64,000 bases of DNA from Maricaulaceae bacterium EIL42A08 (GCA_024178355.1 JAMZNZ010000006.1:310001-374000), one strand, 5' to 3'; numbered from the stretch's first letter, positions 53,997-61,779 are shown. The notes: generated from the letters alone by a model not told the origin. Numbers and translations are program-made.

Positions 53997-54941
53997 GTGA
54001 TTATTTTGGACGTCTTTTTTGTTGTAGGAAATAGTTGTGCAATGCCTTTGACGAACGGTGAGTTAGGTCCCATTCTAGCAGCCATAAGCATTATGGCCTT
54101 AAACGTTTCTACGGCGTATGGCGACGAACGGCTATCCTCAACCATATCGTCACAAGACCGGCTAGAGCGAGTTCTTGAGCTTTATGCAGAATTTCCCGAT
54201 GGTCAGGAGGTCGTGGAGTATTTTGCCTGTCAACAGGCGCGAGCTGTTCGGCGTGAAATTCGAAATCAACTTCCTGAAAATACTATAATTCACCTTCCGG
54301 AAGATATATTCCCCGCCGATAATAACCTCAAGCATGAGATAAGAACACTTACTCAGAACCTCCCTCGGCAAGAATCAACTGAATATCGGTCGGAAGTTGC
54401 GAGGTGGGCCGACTATCAAGTAACTTCTGACAATCACATTGATGATTGTGCTAACCTTCTTCTGCCATACGTCTCAGTTCAAGTGACCATTGTGGGGCGC
54501 ATTGAGCGGTCACCTCTGAGCCTGCCAGAGGAAATGCATCCTAATGCGATCGAGGCCGCCAATTTGATGCGGCTTGCGTATCTTGAAGAGCTTGGACCGG
54601 AAGCATGGGATTATCTAGTTTGTGTTGTAAGCCTTCGCCTTGAAGATGCGCCGGCTTTGGAGCCGGGGCATTCTTTCAGCAGTCCGCAATATGTTAACGA
54701 CCCGTTTGGCCAGCAGAGGGTGGAAGAGCGCCTAGATGCGCACAAGGACGATTGGCAAGCCGCTGGCTTAGACCTAAGCGGTCATAGCTTCATTTGGGCA
54801 TTAGAAACAATTTCTGAGCCTAGATTTCTTGAACTTGGTGTGGAGTTCTGTTCTCAAAGACTTCTGGAGGAAGCGGTTACCTCGCAGGAGTTGCTTGATC
54901 GTTTTAGAGAGAACCAAGCTATTTTGAATAGAGGTCGGTAA
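53997..54941 (+). CDS. Hypothetical protein of the element, possibly exported
   Basis: About 314 residues if begun at the GTG at 53997, which follows AAGGAG closely; a TTG at 53931 and an ATG at 54042 are alternatives. A hydrophobic N-terminus (IILDVFFVVG, then GPILAAISIMALNVSTAYG) could be a membrane or signal segment. The rest is acidic and helical, with cysteines in YFACQQARA and DDCANLLLPYVS. The base composition is clearly more AT-rich than its neighbours, which points to separate ancestry. No family recognised. Confidence 0.5.
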   Translation: MIILDVFFVVGNSCAMPLTNGELGPILAAISIMALNVSTAYGDERLSSTISSQDRLERVLELYAEFPDGQEVVEYFACQQARAVRREIRNQLPENTIIHLPEDIFPADNNLKHEIRTLTQNLPRQESTEYRSEVARWADYQVTSDNHIDDCANLLLPYVSVQVTIVGRIERSPLSLPEEMHPNAIEAANLMRLAYLEELGPEAWDYLVCVVSLRLEDAPALEPGHSFSSPQYVNDPFGQQRVEERLDAHKDDWQAAGLDLSGHSFIWALETISEPRFLELGVEFCSQRLLEEAVTSQELLDRFRENQAILNRGR

Positions 54942-55048
54942 AGTCAGATAAGGCGGCTAGCTTGTTGAAGTACTGTCACTTCCAATAACCCAAGTAAGAT
55001 GGGCGGGGCATGCCGGTTCCGATGGCTGCCCCACTTTAACCGGTGGCT

Positions 55049-56395
55049 ATGTGTACCTACTTAGGTGACCCCACTTCGGATCAGGCAGGGTCGGTGAGCA
55101 CCACACGCAACGTCATATCTATAGGCAATGACAAGTATCTGGATCCGTGGCTTCGTCCGGCATCGGATGCGATGAAGCAAATCATTGAGTACGCGAAGCA
55201 CGACATAGAGCGGAGCGAGGACCGAAGGCGCGCCCGCAAGCCAGCCGACCAAGCAATTTTCAACCAAATAGTCGCGGGTGTGCTCTGCGCTATCGCTAAG
55301 CACCACCTTCTCGGATTGGATGGCTGGCTAGTGACCACCAGAAGCAATGACCGTCTTGGATCTGCCGGGCGATACAAGTCGCCATTGGCCTCCAAGCCCT
55401 ATCCAAAGATTTTGGATGCGCTCGCAGCAGAAAACGCCGGGTGGATTGAGCAGCGTATTGGAGTTCAAACTAGGCTCTCTGGTGCGCCAGCGACCACGAT
55501 CAGAGCTTCAAAACGACTTCAGATTTACCTCGAGAAACACGAGGTCGATGTTGAAGATATAAAGCGCGCTGCTGGTGGTGAGATCATTCATCTCAAGGCA
55601 CCGAAAAAGGCAGGGTCGGATGGCGCTAAGCTGATCGATTACGAAGACACGGAGCAAACCAAGAATTGGCGGGATCGACTCACTCAGATCAACGAATTTC
55701 TGGAGAGCGCTGAAATCATAGTCGGTGATCTCGAGCACGTTGATCCGACACAGGTCGCTCTTCGACGGGTCTTTAATAACGGTCGCTTCGATCATGGAGG
55801 ACGACTCGTCGGCGGCTTCTGGCAGAGCATGAGTAGTAAAGACCGGTTCAACGAAATCGAGCTGGATGGCGAGTCCGTGGTTGAACTCGACTATCAACAG
55901 ATGTCGCTCTCGGTCGCCTACGGCCTAGCTGGCCATCCCCTGCCTGCTGGCGATCTCTATGCGCTGGATAAGCTTGAGAGTGTCTGGAATCCGACAATCC
56001 GCAAGCGTGTGAAGCAATACACGAACACCATGCTTCATCGGTCATCACCAATGACAAGGCGACCGAAGGACATTGAGCCTCTAATTGTCGCTGAAGGATC
56101 TAGTGAACGTGAAATCACAGCATCAATGGTGAGAGAAATGGTGCTTGCAAAACACCAACCTATCGAGGGCTGGTTTGAAACTGGCAGGGGTATGGAATTG
56201 ATGTTCCACGAAAGTGAGGTTCTCTTTTGTGTGGCCGAGGCCTTGATGAAGAAAAGCATCATTAGCTTGCCCATCTTCGACGCCATCCTCGTACCTGGAT
56301 CAGCTGCCAGTGAGGCCGAGGGGGTAATGAAGTCTGTCTTTGAACAGGTGACTGGAGGTAAGGCTCGGATCTCTAAAGAGACTGGGGCATCATAG
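55049..56395 (+). CDS. Polymerase-like palm-domain protein of the element
   Basis: 448-residue uncharacterised protein. VFNNGRFDHGGRLVGGFWQ precedes LDGESVVELDYQQMSLSVAYGLAG, where DYQQMSLS aligns with motif A of family-A DNA polymerases (DYSQIELR; Asp281 would be the metal ligand). IRKRVKQYTNTMLH near 318-330 resembles the fingers motif B (R-x3-K). LPIFDAILVP near 408-417 resembles motif C (HDE), with Asp411. The histidine and glutamate of motif C are lost, so activity is uncertain. Proteins of this pattern are usually annotated hypothetical. It may serve replication of the element. The start is ATG 55049 or GTG 55043, with no clear ribosome site. Confidence 0.65.
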   Translation: MCTYLGDPTSDQAGSVSTTRNVISIGNDKYLDPWLRPASDAMKQIIEYAKHDIERSEDRRRARKPADQAIFNQIVAGVLCAIAKHHLLGLDGWLVTTRSNDRLGSAGRYKSPLASKPYPKILDALAAENAGWIEQRIGVQTRLSGAPATTIRASKRLQIYLEKHEVDVEDIKRAAGGEIIHLKAPKKAGSDGAKLIDYEDTEQTKNWRDRLTQINEFLESAEIIVGDLEHVDPTQVALRRVFNNGRFDHGGRLVGGFWQSMSSKDRFNEIELDGESVVELDYQQMSLSVAYGLAGHPLPAGDLYALDKLESVWNPTIRKRVKQYTNTMLHRSSPMTRRPKDIEPLIVAEGSSEREITASMVREMVLAKHQPIEGWFETGRGMELMFHESEVLFCVAEALMKKSIISLPIFDAILVPGSAASEAEGVMKSVFEQVTGGKARISKETGAS

Positions 56396-56492
56396 GATTA
56401 GTTTGATAGATGGGGGTATGGATATCAACTAAGAGCTGTCTGTCCTCCTTCCCCATAGTAGGACTCATAAGAGCTAGCACGCAGCTGTACGA

Positions 56493-57167
56493 ATGACCGT
56501 AGAAGACCCCGACTTCAACAAGTTTCAGAGGAAGCTAATCCGGGCGGATGCCTACCGCGAAACCTGCGTGCTGCCTGAGTGCTCAGAGCCTACCAGCGCG
56601 GCTAGCCTTCAAGGTATCAACAAACGTTTCTGCCGAAAACACTACGAGCACTACCAGCGCCATGGAAGCCCTTACAGAGGCTCATACAAGGCCGCTGAGC
56701 TTCAATCGGCCCGGAAGGCGGCTAGGGCGTGGCTAAGATCTAATCGCGACTCTCAGGGCGTTCTGGCGGCCTTAGAGCGCATTCGGATCCTTTACCGGTC
56801 CGCAGGCCCCCATGTACCGGCCTACCGCCTCAAAGGTATGTTGCCAAAGGAGCGCGCCCGAAAAGCATGGGCGAGGCTTCGGGATGCTCAGGTGGCACCT
56901 GAAAAGATTCTCCTAGCTTGGCTCTCAGTAAACGAGGCGATCCGCACCGACACCAATGCTGATACCAAACCCGAATTCCGGCGCGTGCAAGCTGCCAAGC
57001 TTGTTCATCGGCTAGCGTCAGGCACCCATAAACGCTGGGAGCGGGAGAGAGCTGACGGGTCGAAGCACGTTGAGCGGCTTGATGTTTACCCGCGCAGCCG
57101 TGGGCGGATCTTGAGAGTGCTTGGCGAGGATATCGAACGAGCAATGGAGCCGCTGGGGTTGGATTGA
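56493..57167 (+). CDS. Zinc-ribbon (HNH-like) protein of the element
   Basis: 224-residue basic protein. The N-terminus carries CVLPECSEPTSAASLQGINKRFCRKHYEHYQRHGSPYRG, a C-x4-C...C-x2-H arrangement common in phage HNH-associated zinc ribbons. The catalytic HNH residues are not evident. The rest is helical and arginine-rich (KGMLPKERARKAWARLRDAQV), fit for nucleic-acid binding. It follows the polymerase-like gene by 97 bases and may work with it. Confidence 0.6.
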   Translation: MTVEDPDFNKFQRKLIRADAYRETCVLPECSEPTSAASLQGINKRFCRKHYEHYQRHGSPYRGSYKAAELQSARKAARAWLRSNRDSQGVLAALERIRILYRSAGPHVPAYRLKGMLPKERARKAWARLRDAQVAPEKILLAWLSVNEAIRTDTNADTKPEFRRVQAAKLVHRLASGTHKRWERERADGSKHVERLDVYPRSRGRILRVLGEDIERAMEPLGLD

Positions 57168-57346
57168 TACTCCTCATCGGCTTATGGCCTTAGAGCGCGG
57201 TCTGTTGACCTCTCAAGAGCGGGTCTACGGCTACGCCTGAGCCTGGCACCACGTTTAATTCTGCTATGCCCACATGCCGTTCAGTAACTTTTGGTGCCTT
57301 GGGTAGCCTGAAGCCGCGAAACGGCCTGTGAGCATAGTTAGATTTC

Positions 57347-58705
57347 TTATTTCCAGTATCGCTCTAGCAGCTTGTTCGTCACCCTCTTCTGGAGCTTTGC
57401 CTTTTCTTTCGCCACAGGTCCGCTGGAGTAAACATCGCCAGCGATTGAGCCGGTAACCCTGCGCTGAAGCCTGTCTATTTCGTGAGGCATCAGCTGGGCA
57501 TTCTCAGCGGCGGTGGCGTGTGTGCGTCGGAAGCTATGATTATCGACCTCCGCAGCTCCTGATGCAGGCAGGCCCAGTGCATCGCGCACCGCTGCTCTGA
57601 GTGTTTTGGCGACATTATGTGAATAACCCTGCGCGCCGGGGGTCAGTTCATCGAAGACCATATCCGTAGGGGCTTTGCCTTTGATTCTGCGCTCAAGAAT
57701 TTCCAAAGCGTCGGTCGCTACAACTGGGAACCAATCTTTCGTGCCTTTGCCGCGCTTACCGTCCTTCACGATCAGTCCTGTGATTTTGCCCTTACTGGTT
57801 TTGGTGACCTGCTCGACCCGAAGAGAGCAGAGTTCCTCAATCCTGCACCCCACAAAGAGTAGCAAGATCACGAGATCGATGTGCTTTGGCTCTTTGAGCA
57901 GCCGCTCATGTGTCCGAAGCTTTGCGATTTCCGCAGGCTCAAACGCTCGCTTCTGTAAGTTCTGCTCGGCTTTTATTTTATGGCCGCGCCATGGGTTCAT
58001 CTGCGCTAGGCCCAGCGGCAGCGCCCACTGCCAAAGGGTCCCAAGACTGCTGACTTTGTCGATCACGGTTTTGGGCGCTTGTCCCCGGTCCAAGAGGTCA
58101 TCGATATATGTGGTGGCATCAAGGAAGCTGATGTCCCTCAGCTTGGCATCTTCGACTTCGTACCACTCAGCAAACTCAGCCTGATGGCGAAGGCGCTTCT
58201 TGCGAGTGCGCTGGTCCGTAATACCCCGCCTGTCACAGTGCTCTTTGTACTCATCAGGCGCTGAGGCAAGCGTGACCTTGCCAATAGCTCTTTCCATCCA
58301 CTTGCGAGCTGTCTCATCGCCGTGGACCGCAGCAATCTTTTCAACTTCTTGATCCAATGCAGGGTGCTGGTCATCAACCACATGGACGAAGCCAGAAGGC
58401 TTGGGCTTATCCTCAAATCGCTCAGCTGGGTCGTCGGAGTACACGGCGACCTTTTTAGTCCGAGGTCGTACCTTGAACGCTTTGGCGTCTGGCAGCTGGT
58501 AAACTACCGCCGTCAGCTCTGGCAGGAGAGCGACCGCTTTTGTCTGCGCTTCTCTCCGGTCCTTGGTCTTCAAGCCTCGAACGATTTCCAGCTTGGGCTT
58601 GCCCGACGCTGTTGTGTGGAGGTGCTGAAGATCGCTCGGTATGTAAACGCGAATAGCGTATCCGCCACCGCGCCGGGTCAGGAGATTCCACTTCAAAGCG
58701 TTCAT
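57347..58705 (-). CDS. int: Tyrosine-type site-specific integrase
   Basis: 452-residue phage-type integrase. The catalytic residues are visible: Arg288 in VGCRIEELCSL, a lysine in the DGKRGKGTKDWFPV hairpin, His390-x2-Arg393 in HSFRRTHATA and nucleophile Tyr426 in GDVYSSG. An arm-binding/core-binding N-terminal half precedes (YAIRVYIPSDLQHL, LDATTYIDDLLDRGQAPKTVIDKVSSLGTLWQWALPLG). It reads away from the tRNA-Ser gene 88 bases off, which is its likely target. A palindrome shared with the left end of the element sits in its promoter. Confidence 0.95.
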   Translation of the reverse strand: MNALKWNLLTRRGGGYAIRVYIPSDLQHLHTTASGKPKLEIVRGLKTKDRREAQTKAVALLPELTAVVYQLPDAKAFKVRPRTKKVAVYSDDPAERFEDKPKPSGFVHVVDDQHPALDQEVEKIAAVHGDETARKWMERAIGKVTLASAPDEYKEHCDRRGITDQRTRKKRLRHQAEFAEWYEVEDAKLRDISFLDATTYIDDLLDRGQAPKTVIDKVSSLGTLWQWALPLGLAQMNPWRGHKIKAEQNLQKRAFEPAEIAKLRTHERLLKEPKHIDLVILLLFVGCRIEELCSLRVEQVTKTSKGKITGLIVKDGKRGKGTKDWFPVVATDALEILERRIKGKAPTDMVFDELTPGAQGYSHNVAKTLRAAVRDALGLPASGAAEVDNHSFRRTHATAAENAQLMPHEIDRLQRRVTGSIAGDVYSSGPVAKEKAKLQKRVTNKLLERYWK

Positions 58706-58718
58706 ACCCTATTAGATG

Positions 58719-58735
58719 TGTAACGGGCCGTTACA
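58719..58735. promoter_or_regulatory. Palindrome in the integrase promoter region
   Basis: TGTAACGGGCCGTTACA with 7-bp arms, 14 bases upstream of the integrase ATG. On the minus strand it continues CAT, and GTGTACCG (58745-58752) lies 9 bases before it, matching the blocks at 50806-50841. Confidence 0.6.
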
Positions 58736-58792
58736 TTTCAAGGCGGTACACTATCGCCTAAATCTCTGTTTTATATGAACTTTAAAGAGAAT

Positions 58793-58809
58793 GGCGGAGA
58801 GAGAGGGAT
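58793..58809 (+). repeat. Attachment-site repeat, right (attR, in tRNA-Ser 3' end)
   Basis: TGGCGGAGAGAGAGGGA on the plus strand, the reverse complement of the tRNA 3' end with CCA, identical to 50735-50751. Confidence 0.88.
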
Positions 58810-58882
58810 TCGAACCCTCGGAACGCTTGCGCGCTCAACGGTTTTCGAGACCGCCCCGTTCGACCACTCCGGCACCTCTCCG
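58793..58882 (-). tRNA. tRNA-Ser (anticodon CGA)
   Basis: 90-nt class II tRNA with CCA encoded. The acceptor GGAGAGG pairs with TCTCTCC. The anticodon arm reads CGGT-CTCGAAA-ACCG with anticodon CGA, a long variable arm is present, and the T-arm is GAGGG-TTCGAAT-CCCTC. It decodes UCG. Its 3' 17 bases (58793-58809) are the right attachment site of the neighbouring element, and integration leaves the tRNA intact. Confidence 0.97.
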
Positions 58883-59005
58883 CACGGGCTGCGTGGTGTG
58901 GCCCATGAGCGTGATAAAATCAACCGCCAAAAACGGTTCTGATCGACTCCGGGCGTATTTCTGGTAGTGTTTCGCGTCATACGTGATTGGAAAAGGGGAG
59001 TTGTC

Positions 59006-59335
59006 ATGAAGGAACCGATTATCGGTATGGGCATCCTGGCTTTGATGCTCACTTCCTGCGCAACCACAGAAAATATGGATCGTCAGGCACTTGTGGACGC
59101 CGGTGAGCTTACTGGCGAAGCAAGTGATGGCTCTCGTGTGAGGTGTGAAAGCGTTCGGGTTACAGGTTCGCGCCTGTCAGAACGCATCTGCCTGACCCAG
59201 CGTGAATGGGACCAGATGGAAGAAAATGCGCAGCAGGCGCGCCGTGATCGCGATGAGCAAAATCTGATCACCCTTCCAAGTGCAGCTGATGCGCCGCCGG
59301 GCGACTTTGGCGGAGGCCGTGGTCCAACACGGTAA
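59006..59335 (+). CDS. Small lipoprotein, tandem paralogue 1
   Basis: 109-residue lipoprotein with lipobox LTSC (Cys18). The mature part has DGSRVRCESVRVTGSRLSERICLTQREWDQMEENAQQARRDRDEQ, a short conserved module with two cysteines common in uncharacterised proteobacterial proteins, and a Gly-rich tail. AAAGGGGAG stands 5 bases before the ATG. The next gene encodes a close paralogue 166 bases on. Confidence 0.85.
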   Translation: MKEPIIGMGILALMLTSCATTENMDRQALVDAGELTGEASDGSRVRCESVRVTGSRLSERICLTQREWDQMEENAQQARRDRDEQNLITLPSAADAPPGDFGGGRGPTR

Positions 59336-59501
59336 CTTCGGTCTTTGTGGGCGTAGATACCGAGTATGTGCCGCCATTCCAGCGGATCAAATTCGCGTAC
59401 CAGATTAAAAAAATGAAATCTTCTTCGAAAAGGAGTCGACGTGGCGTGTCGGACCACTAGCTTACGTGACAACGACAAGCCTTATCGAAGGGGAAAACAA
59501 G

Positions 59502-59807
59502 ATGAAGGTGATTGGTGCTGTCGTCGCAGGATTTGCGGCGCTTGTTCTTGGTGCGTGTGCAACCACCGAAACGTCTAACCGTCAGGAGCTGGTCGATGCA
59601 GGGCAGCTGCGCGGTGACCAGACGGATGGTGACCGTGTGCGGTGCGAGAATGTTCGTGAAACCGGCTCTCGCATGACGACGCGCATCTGCCTGACCCAGC
59701 GTGAATGGGATGAAATGGAAGAAAACGCCCAACAGGTCGTGCAGGATCGCAACGAGCAGAGCCAGCAGGTGCTGCCGGGTGCGGGTGGGTTTGGCGGCGG
59801 TCGCTAA
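59502..59807 (+). CDS. Small lipoprotein, tandem paralogue 2
   Basis: 101-residue lipoprotein with lipobox LGAC and the same module as its neighbour (DGDRVRCENVRETGSRMTTRICLTQREWDEMEENAQQ). The lipobox region CATTE and the Gly-rich end FGGGR are also shared. The pair arose by tandem duplication. Function unknown. GAAGGGGAAAA precedes the ATG. Confidence 0.85.
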   Translation: MKVIGAVVAGFAALVLGACATTETSNRQELVDAGQLRGDQTDGDRVRCENVRETGSRMTTRICLTQREWDEMEENAQQVVQDRNEQSQQVLPGAGGFGGGR

Positions 59808-59896
59808 ACCGTTTTCCGGATCTGGCGCTCTGGCCTTGTAGAACAGGCCTTTCGCGTTGACTCTGCTTTCATGATCGGCGATAAGCCGCGCTCCGT

Positions 59897-59963
59897 CCCC
59901 GCCGGGTCCTCCTGGCGGGGCGGTTTGTTGTTGACAACGCGGGCTCGGATCCAAGAACCCGCG
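59897..59963 (+). promoter_or_regulatory. Leader/promoter region of rplU-rpmA
   Basis: CCCCGCC (59897-59903) pairs with GGCGGGG (59914-59920) and is followed by a T/G-rich run, perhaps ending upstream transcription. TTGACA follows (59931-59936), a consensus -35. Just after it CGCGGG (59938-59943) can pair with CCCGCG (59958-59963) around a GGATCC core. Which of these matters is not certain. Confidence 0.4.
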
Positions 59964-60041
59964 AAGAAAAAGAGACCCGGTCGGACCCCACTTGAGACAA
60001 GGGCGGTTCGGGACGGTTCTGAGCGAAAAAGGAAGATGGCG

Positions 60042-60692
60042 ATGTACGCGGTAATCAAGACCGGCGGCAAGCAATACAAGGTTTCCGAAGGCGACATCCT
60101 TCGCGTCGAAAAGCTCGACGTGGAAGCTGGCGACACAGTGTCCTTTGATGAAGTTCTCATGATTGGCGGCGAAGGCGACGCGCTGGTGGGTAGCCCTGCC
60201 ATCGATGGCGCCAAAGTGACCGCTGAAGTTCTCGACGTGCGAAAGGACAAGAAAGTCCTCGTCTTTAAAAAGCGCCGCCGCCAGAACTATCGCCGCAAGG
60301 CTGGCCACCGTCAGTGGCTGACCGTTGTGTCCGTGGCTGAAATCCTGAAGCCGGGTTCCAAGTCCAAGCTGTCGGCCAAGTCGACCAAGAAGGCTGACGC
60401 ACCGGCTGAAAAAGCGGCTGCGAAGAAAGAAGCGCCGAAGGCAGCTCCCAAGGCAGAGGCCAAGCCGAAGGCCGCAGCCAAGGCTGCACCGGCTGGTAAT
60501 GACGACCTGACCCAGCTGACAGGTGTGGGCCCGGCCTTCGCCAAGAAGCTGAACGAAGCTGGCGTGACCAGCTTTGCTCAGGTCGCCGCCTGGGACGCAG
60601 CCGAGATCGAGCGCCTTGATGGTGAGATTTCCGGTCTGAAGACCAAAGCAGAAAAAGGCGACTGGGTCGCTGAAGCAAAGAAGCTCGGCTAA
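60042..60692 (+). CDS. rplU: 50S ribosomal protein L21 with C-terminal HhH extension
   Basis: 216 residues, about double the usual bacterial L21. Residues 1-103 are canonical L21 (MYAVIKTGGKQYKVSEGDIL, VDVRKDKKVLVFKKRRRQNYRRKAGHRQ). A lysine/alanine-rich linker follows, then a helix-hairpin-helix-like domain (DLTQLTGVGPAFAKKLNEAGVTSFAQVAAW). This extension is found in several alphaproteobacteria. The ATG at 60042 is taken because AGGAAG lies 6 bases ahead; an ATG at 60036 would add two residues. Confidence 0.95.
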   Translation: MYAVIKTGGKQYKVSEGDILRVEKLDVEAGDTVSFDEVLMIGGEGDALVGSPAIDGAKVTAEVLDVRKDKKVLVFKKRRRQNYRRKAGHRQWLTVVSVAEILKPGSKSKLSAKSTKKADAPAEKAAAKKEAPKAAPKAEAKPKAAAKAAPAGNDDLTQLTGVGPAFAKKLNEAGVTSFAQVAAWDAAEIERLDGEISGLKTKAEKGDWVAEAKKLG

Positions 60693-60724
60693 TTAGCCGC
60701 GAAGCAGTTTGATAGGAGGCCATC

Positions 60725-60994
60725 ATGGCTCACAAAAAGGCAGGCGGCTCATCGCGTAACGGCCGCGACTCAGAAGGCCGGCGCTTAGGCGTCAAGAAAT
60801 CCGGCGGTCAGCACGTGATCCCGGGCAACATCATCATTCGCCAGCGCGGCACCCGCTATAACGCAGGTGATAATGTCGGCATGGGTAAAGACCACACCCT
60901 GTTTGCCCTCACCGAAGGCCGCGTCGTCTTTGCGCGCAAGAAGGACAAGAAGATGTTCGTGTCCGTCGCACCGCTCGCAGAGGCCGCTGAATAA
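60725..60994 (+). CDS. rpmA: 50S ribosomal protein L27
   Basis: 89 residues, full length: [69 protein letters not shown]. The N-terminal AHKKAGGS reaches the peptidyl-transferase centre. It lies 32 bases after rplU behind TAGGAGG, the universal rplU-rpmA pair, and a terminator follows. Confidence 0.98.
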   Translation: MAHKKAGGSSRNGRDSEGRRLGVKKSGGQHVIPGNIIIRQRGTRYNAGDNVGMGKDHTLFALTEGRVVFARKKDKKMFVSVAPLAEAAE

Positions 60995-61049
60995 GGCGAT
61001 CGACCAGACCGATCGCCTCTCCCCAAAAGGGGGCGATCCAAAAGACCAA

Positions 61050-61079
61050 GGGGAGCTGGATCGCCAGCTCCCCTTTTTC
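61050..61079 (+). terminator. Intrinsic terminator after rpmA
   Basis: GGGGAGCTGG (61050-61059) pairs perfectly with CCAGCTCCCC (61064-61073) around a 4-base loop, then TTTTTCTTT. A second hairpin (GGCGATCG/CGATCGCC) lies 45 bases upstream. Confidence 0.95.
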
Positions 61080-61134
61080 TTTGCCTCCCCTGAACCGACA
61101 AGTTGTTCAAATCCCAGATCGGCAGGAGGCCGCC

Positions 61135-61698
61135 ATGCTGGACCAGGAAATCGAAACGCACGCCGCTCAAGACGCTGACATCATGTCCGTGATCGAAACC
61201 GAACGCCTGGTCCTCACCCCGCTTGCCGTGGAGGACGCCGACTGGGTCTCTCGTGAGAGCGGTAAGCCGGAGGTAGCGCGTAATCTGGCCCTGGTACCGG
61301 AGCCCAACCCGGCTTTGGGTGTGGAGATATTCATCCTGACCGCACGAGCGCGCGAAGCCAATATGGGCGATTTGGTCCGGGCGGTCCGTTTGAAAGATGG
61401 CACGCCCATTGGCGTGATCGGCGCAAACCCGCGCGGTGAAGGCGTGTGGAGCCTTGGCTACTGGTACAAGCGCACGGCCTGGGGGCAGGGCTATGCCACT
61501 GAAGTTGGCCTTGCCATGATTGAAGCCCTCCGCCAGCGTGGCGCGCGCCAGCTGGTTGCCGGCTTCTTCAGCCATAATGCCGCCTCGGCCCGGGTGCTCT
61601 CAAAGCTCGGCTTTGAGCGCAATGGCCAGGACGAGCCCGAATTCTGCACGGCCCTCCTGGCCAAACAGGCCCAGGTGGGCATGACGAAGACGCTTTAG
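61135..61698 (+). CDS. GNAT-family N-acetyltransferase
   Basis: 187-residue acetyltransferase of the RimJ/RimL-like group. It starts the fold at IETERLVLTPLAVEDADWV. The acetyl-CoA loop region is LGYWYKRTAWGQGYATEVGLAMIEAL (a Q/RxxGxG/A variant, WGQGYA), followed by FFSHNAASARVLSKLGFER. The substrate is unknown, possibly a ribosomal protein or amino acid. The ATG at 61135 follows CAGGAGG. Confidence 0.9.
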   Translation: MLDQEIETHAAQDADIMSVIETERLVLTPLAVEDADWVSRESGKPEVARNLALVPEPNPALGVEIFILTARAREANMGDLVRAVRLKDGTPIGVIGANPRGEGVWSLGYWYKRTAWGQGYATEVGLAMIEALRQRGARQLVAGFFSHNAASARVLSKLGFERNGQDEPEFCTALLAKQAQVGMTKTL

Positions 61699-61721
61699 AA
61701 GGCCTTGCACGAGTTTGCTCT

Positions 61722-61760
61722 CCATGGGTTTCAAGCCGTAGTCCGGCTTGAAACCCATGG
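61722..61760. repeat. Perfect 17-bp hairpin between convergent genes
   Basis: Arms 61722-61738 and 61744-61760 (outer CCATGGGTTTCAAGCC) pair without mismatch around a 5-base loop. It lies between the ends of the acetyltransferase and the repeat protein. No T-run follows, so a factor-aided or bidirectional terminator, or a dispersed repeat, are the options. Confidence 0.7.
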
Positions 61761-61779
61761 CAGCCATTGTGCGCCCAGC

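Larger units (their letters stand above)
50735..58809. mobile_element. Integrative element in tRNA-Ser(CGA), about 8.1 kb
   Basis: A 17-bp direct repeat of the tRNA-Ser 3' end bounds the segment, with a tyrosine integrase gene beside the tRNA, the classical arrangement. Inside are a serine resolvase, a polymerase-like protein, a zinc-ribbon protein, five unrecognised genes or gene remnants and lower-GC stretches (around 53.6-54.9 kb). Matched inverted motifs lie near both ends. No relaxase, type IV secretion or virion gene is visible, so it is non-conjugative or mobilised by a helper. Confidence 0.88.

Noticed and set aside
50735-58809. The tRNA-Ser element as a prophage
   Set aside because: No capsid, terminase, portal, tail or lysis gene is recognisable in 8 kb.
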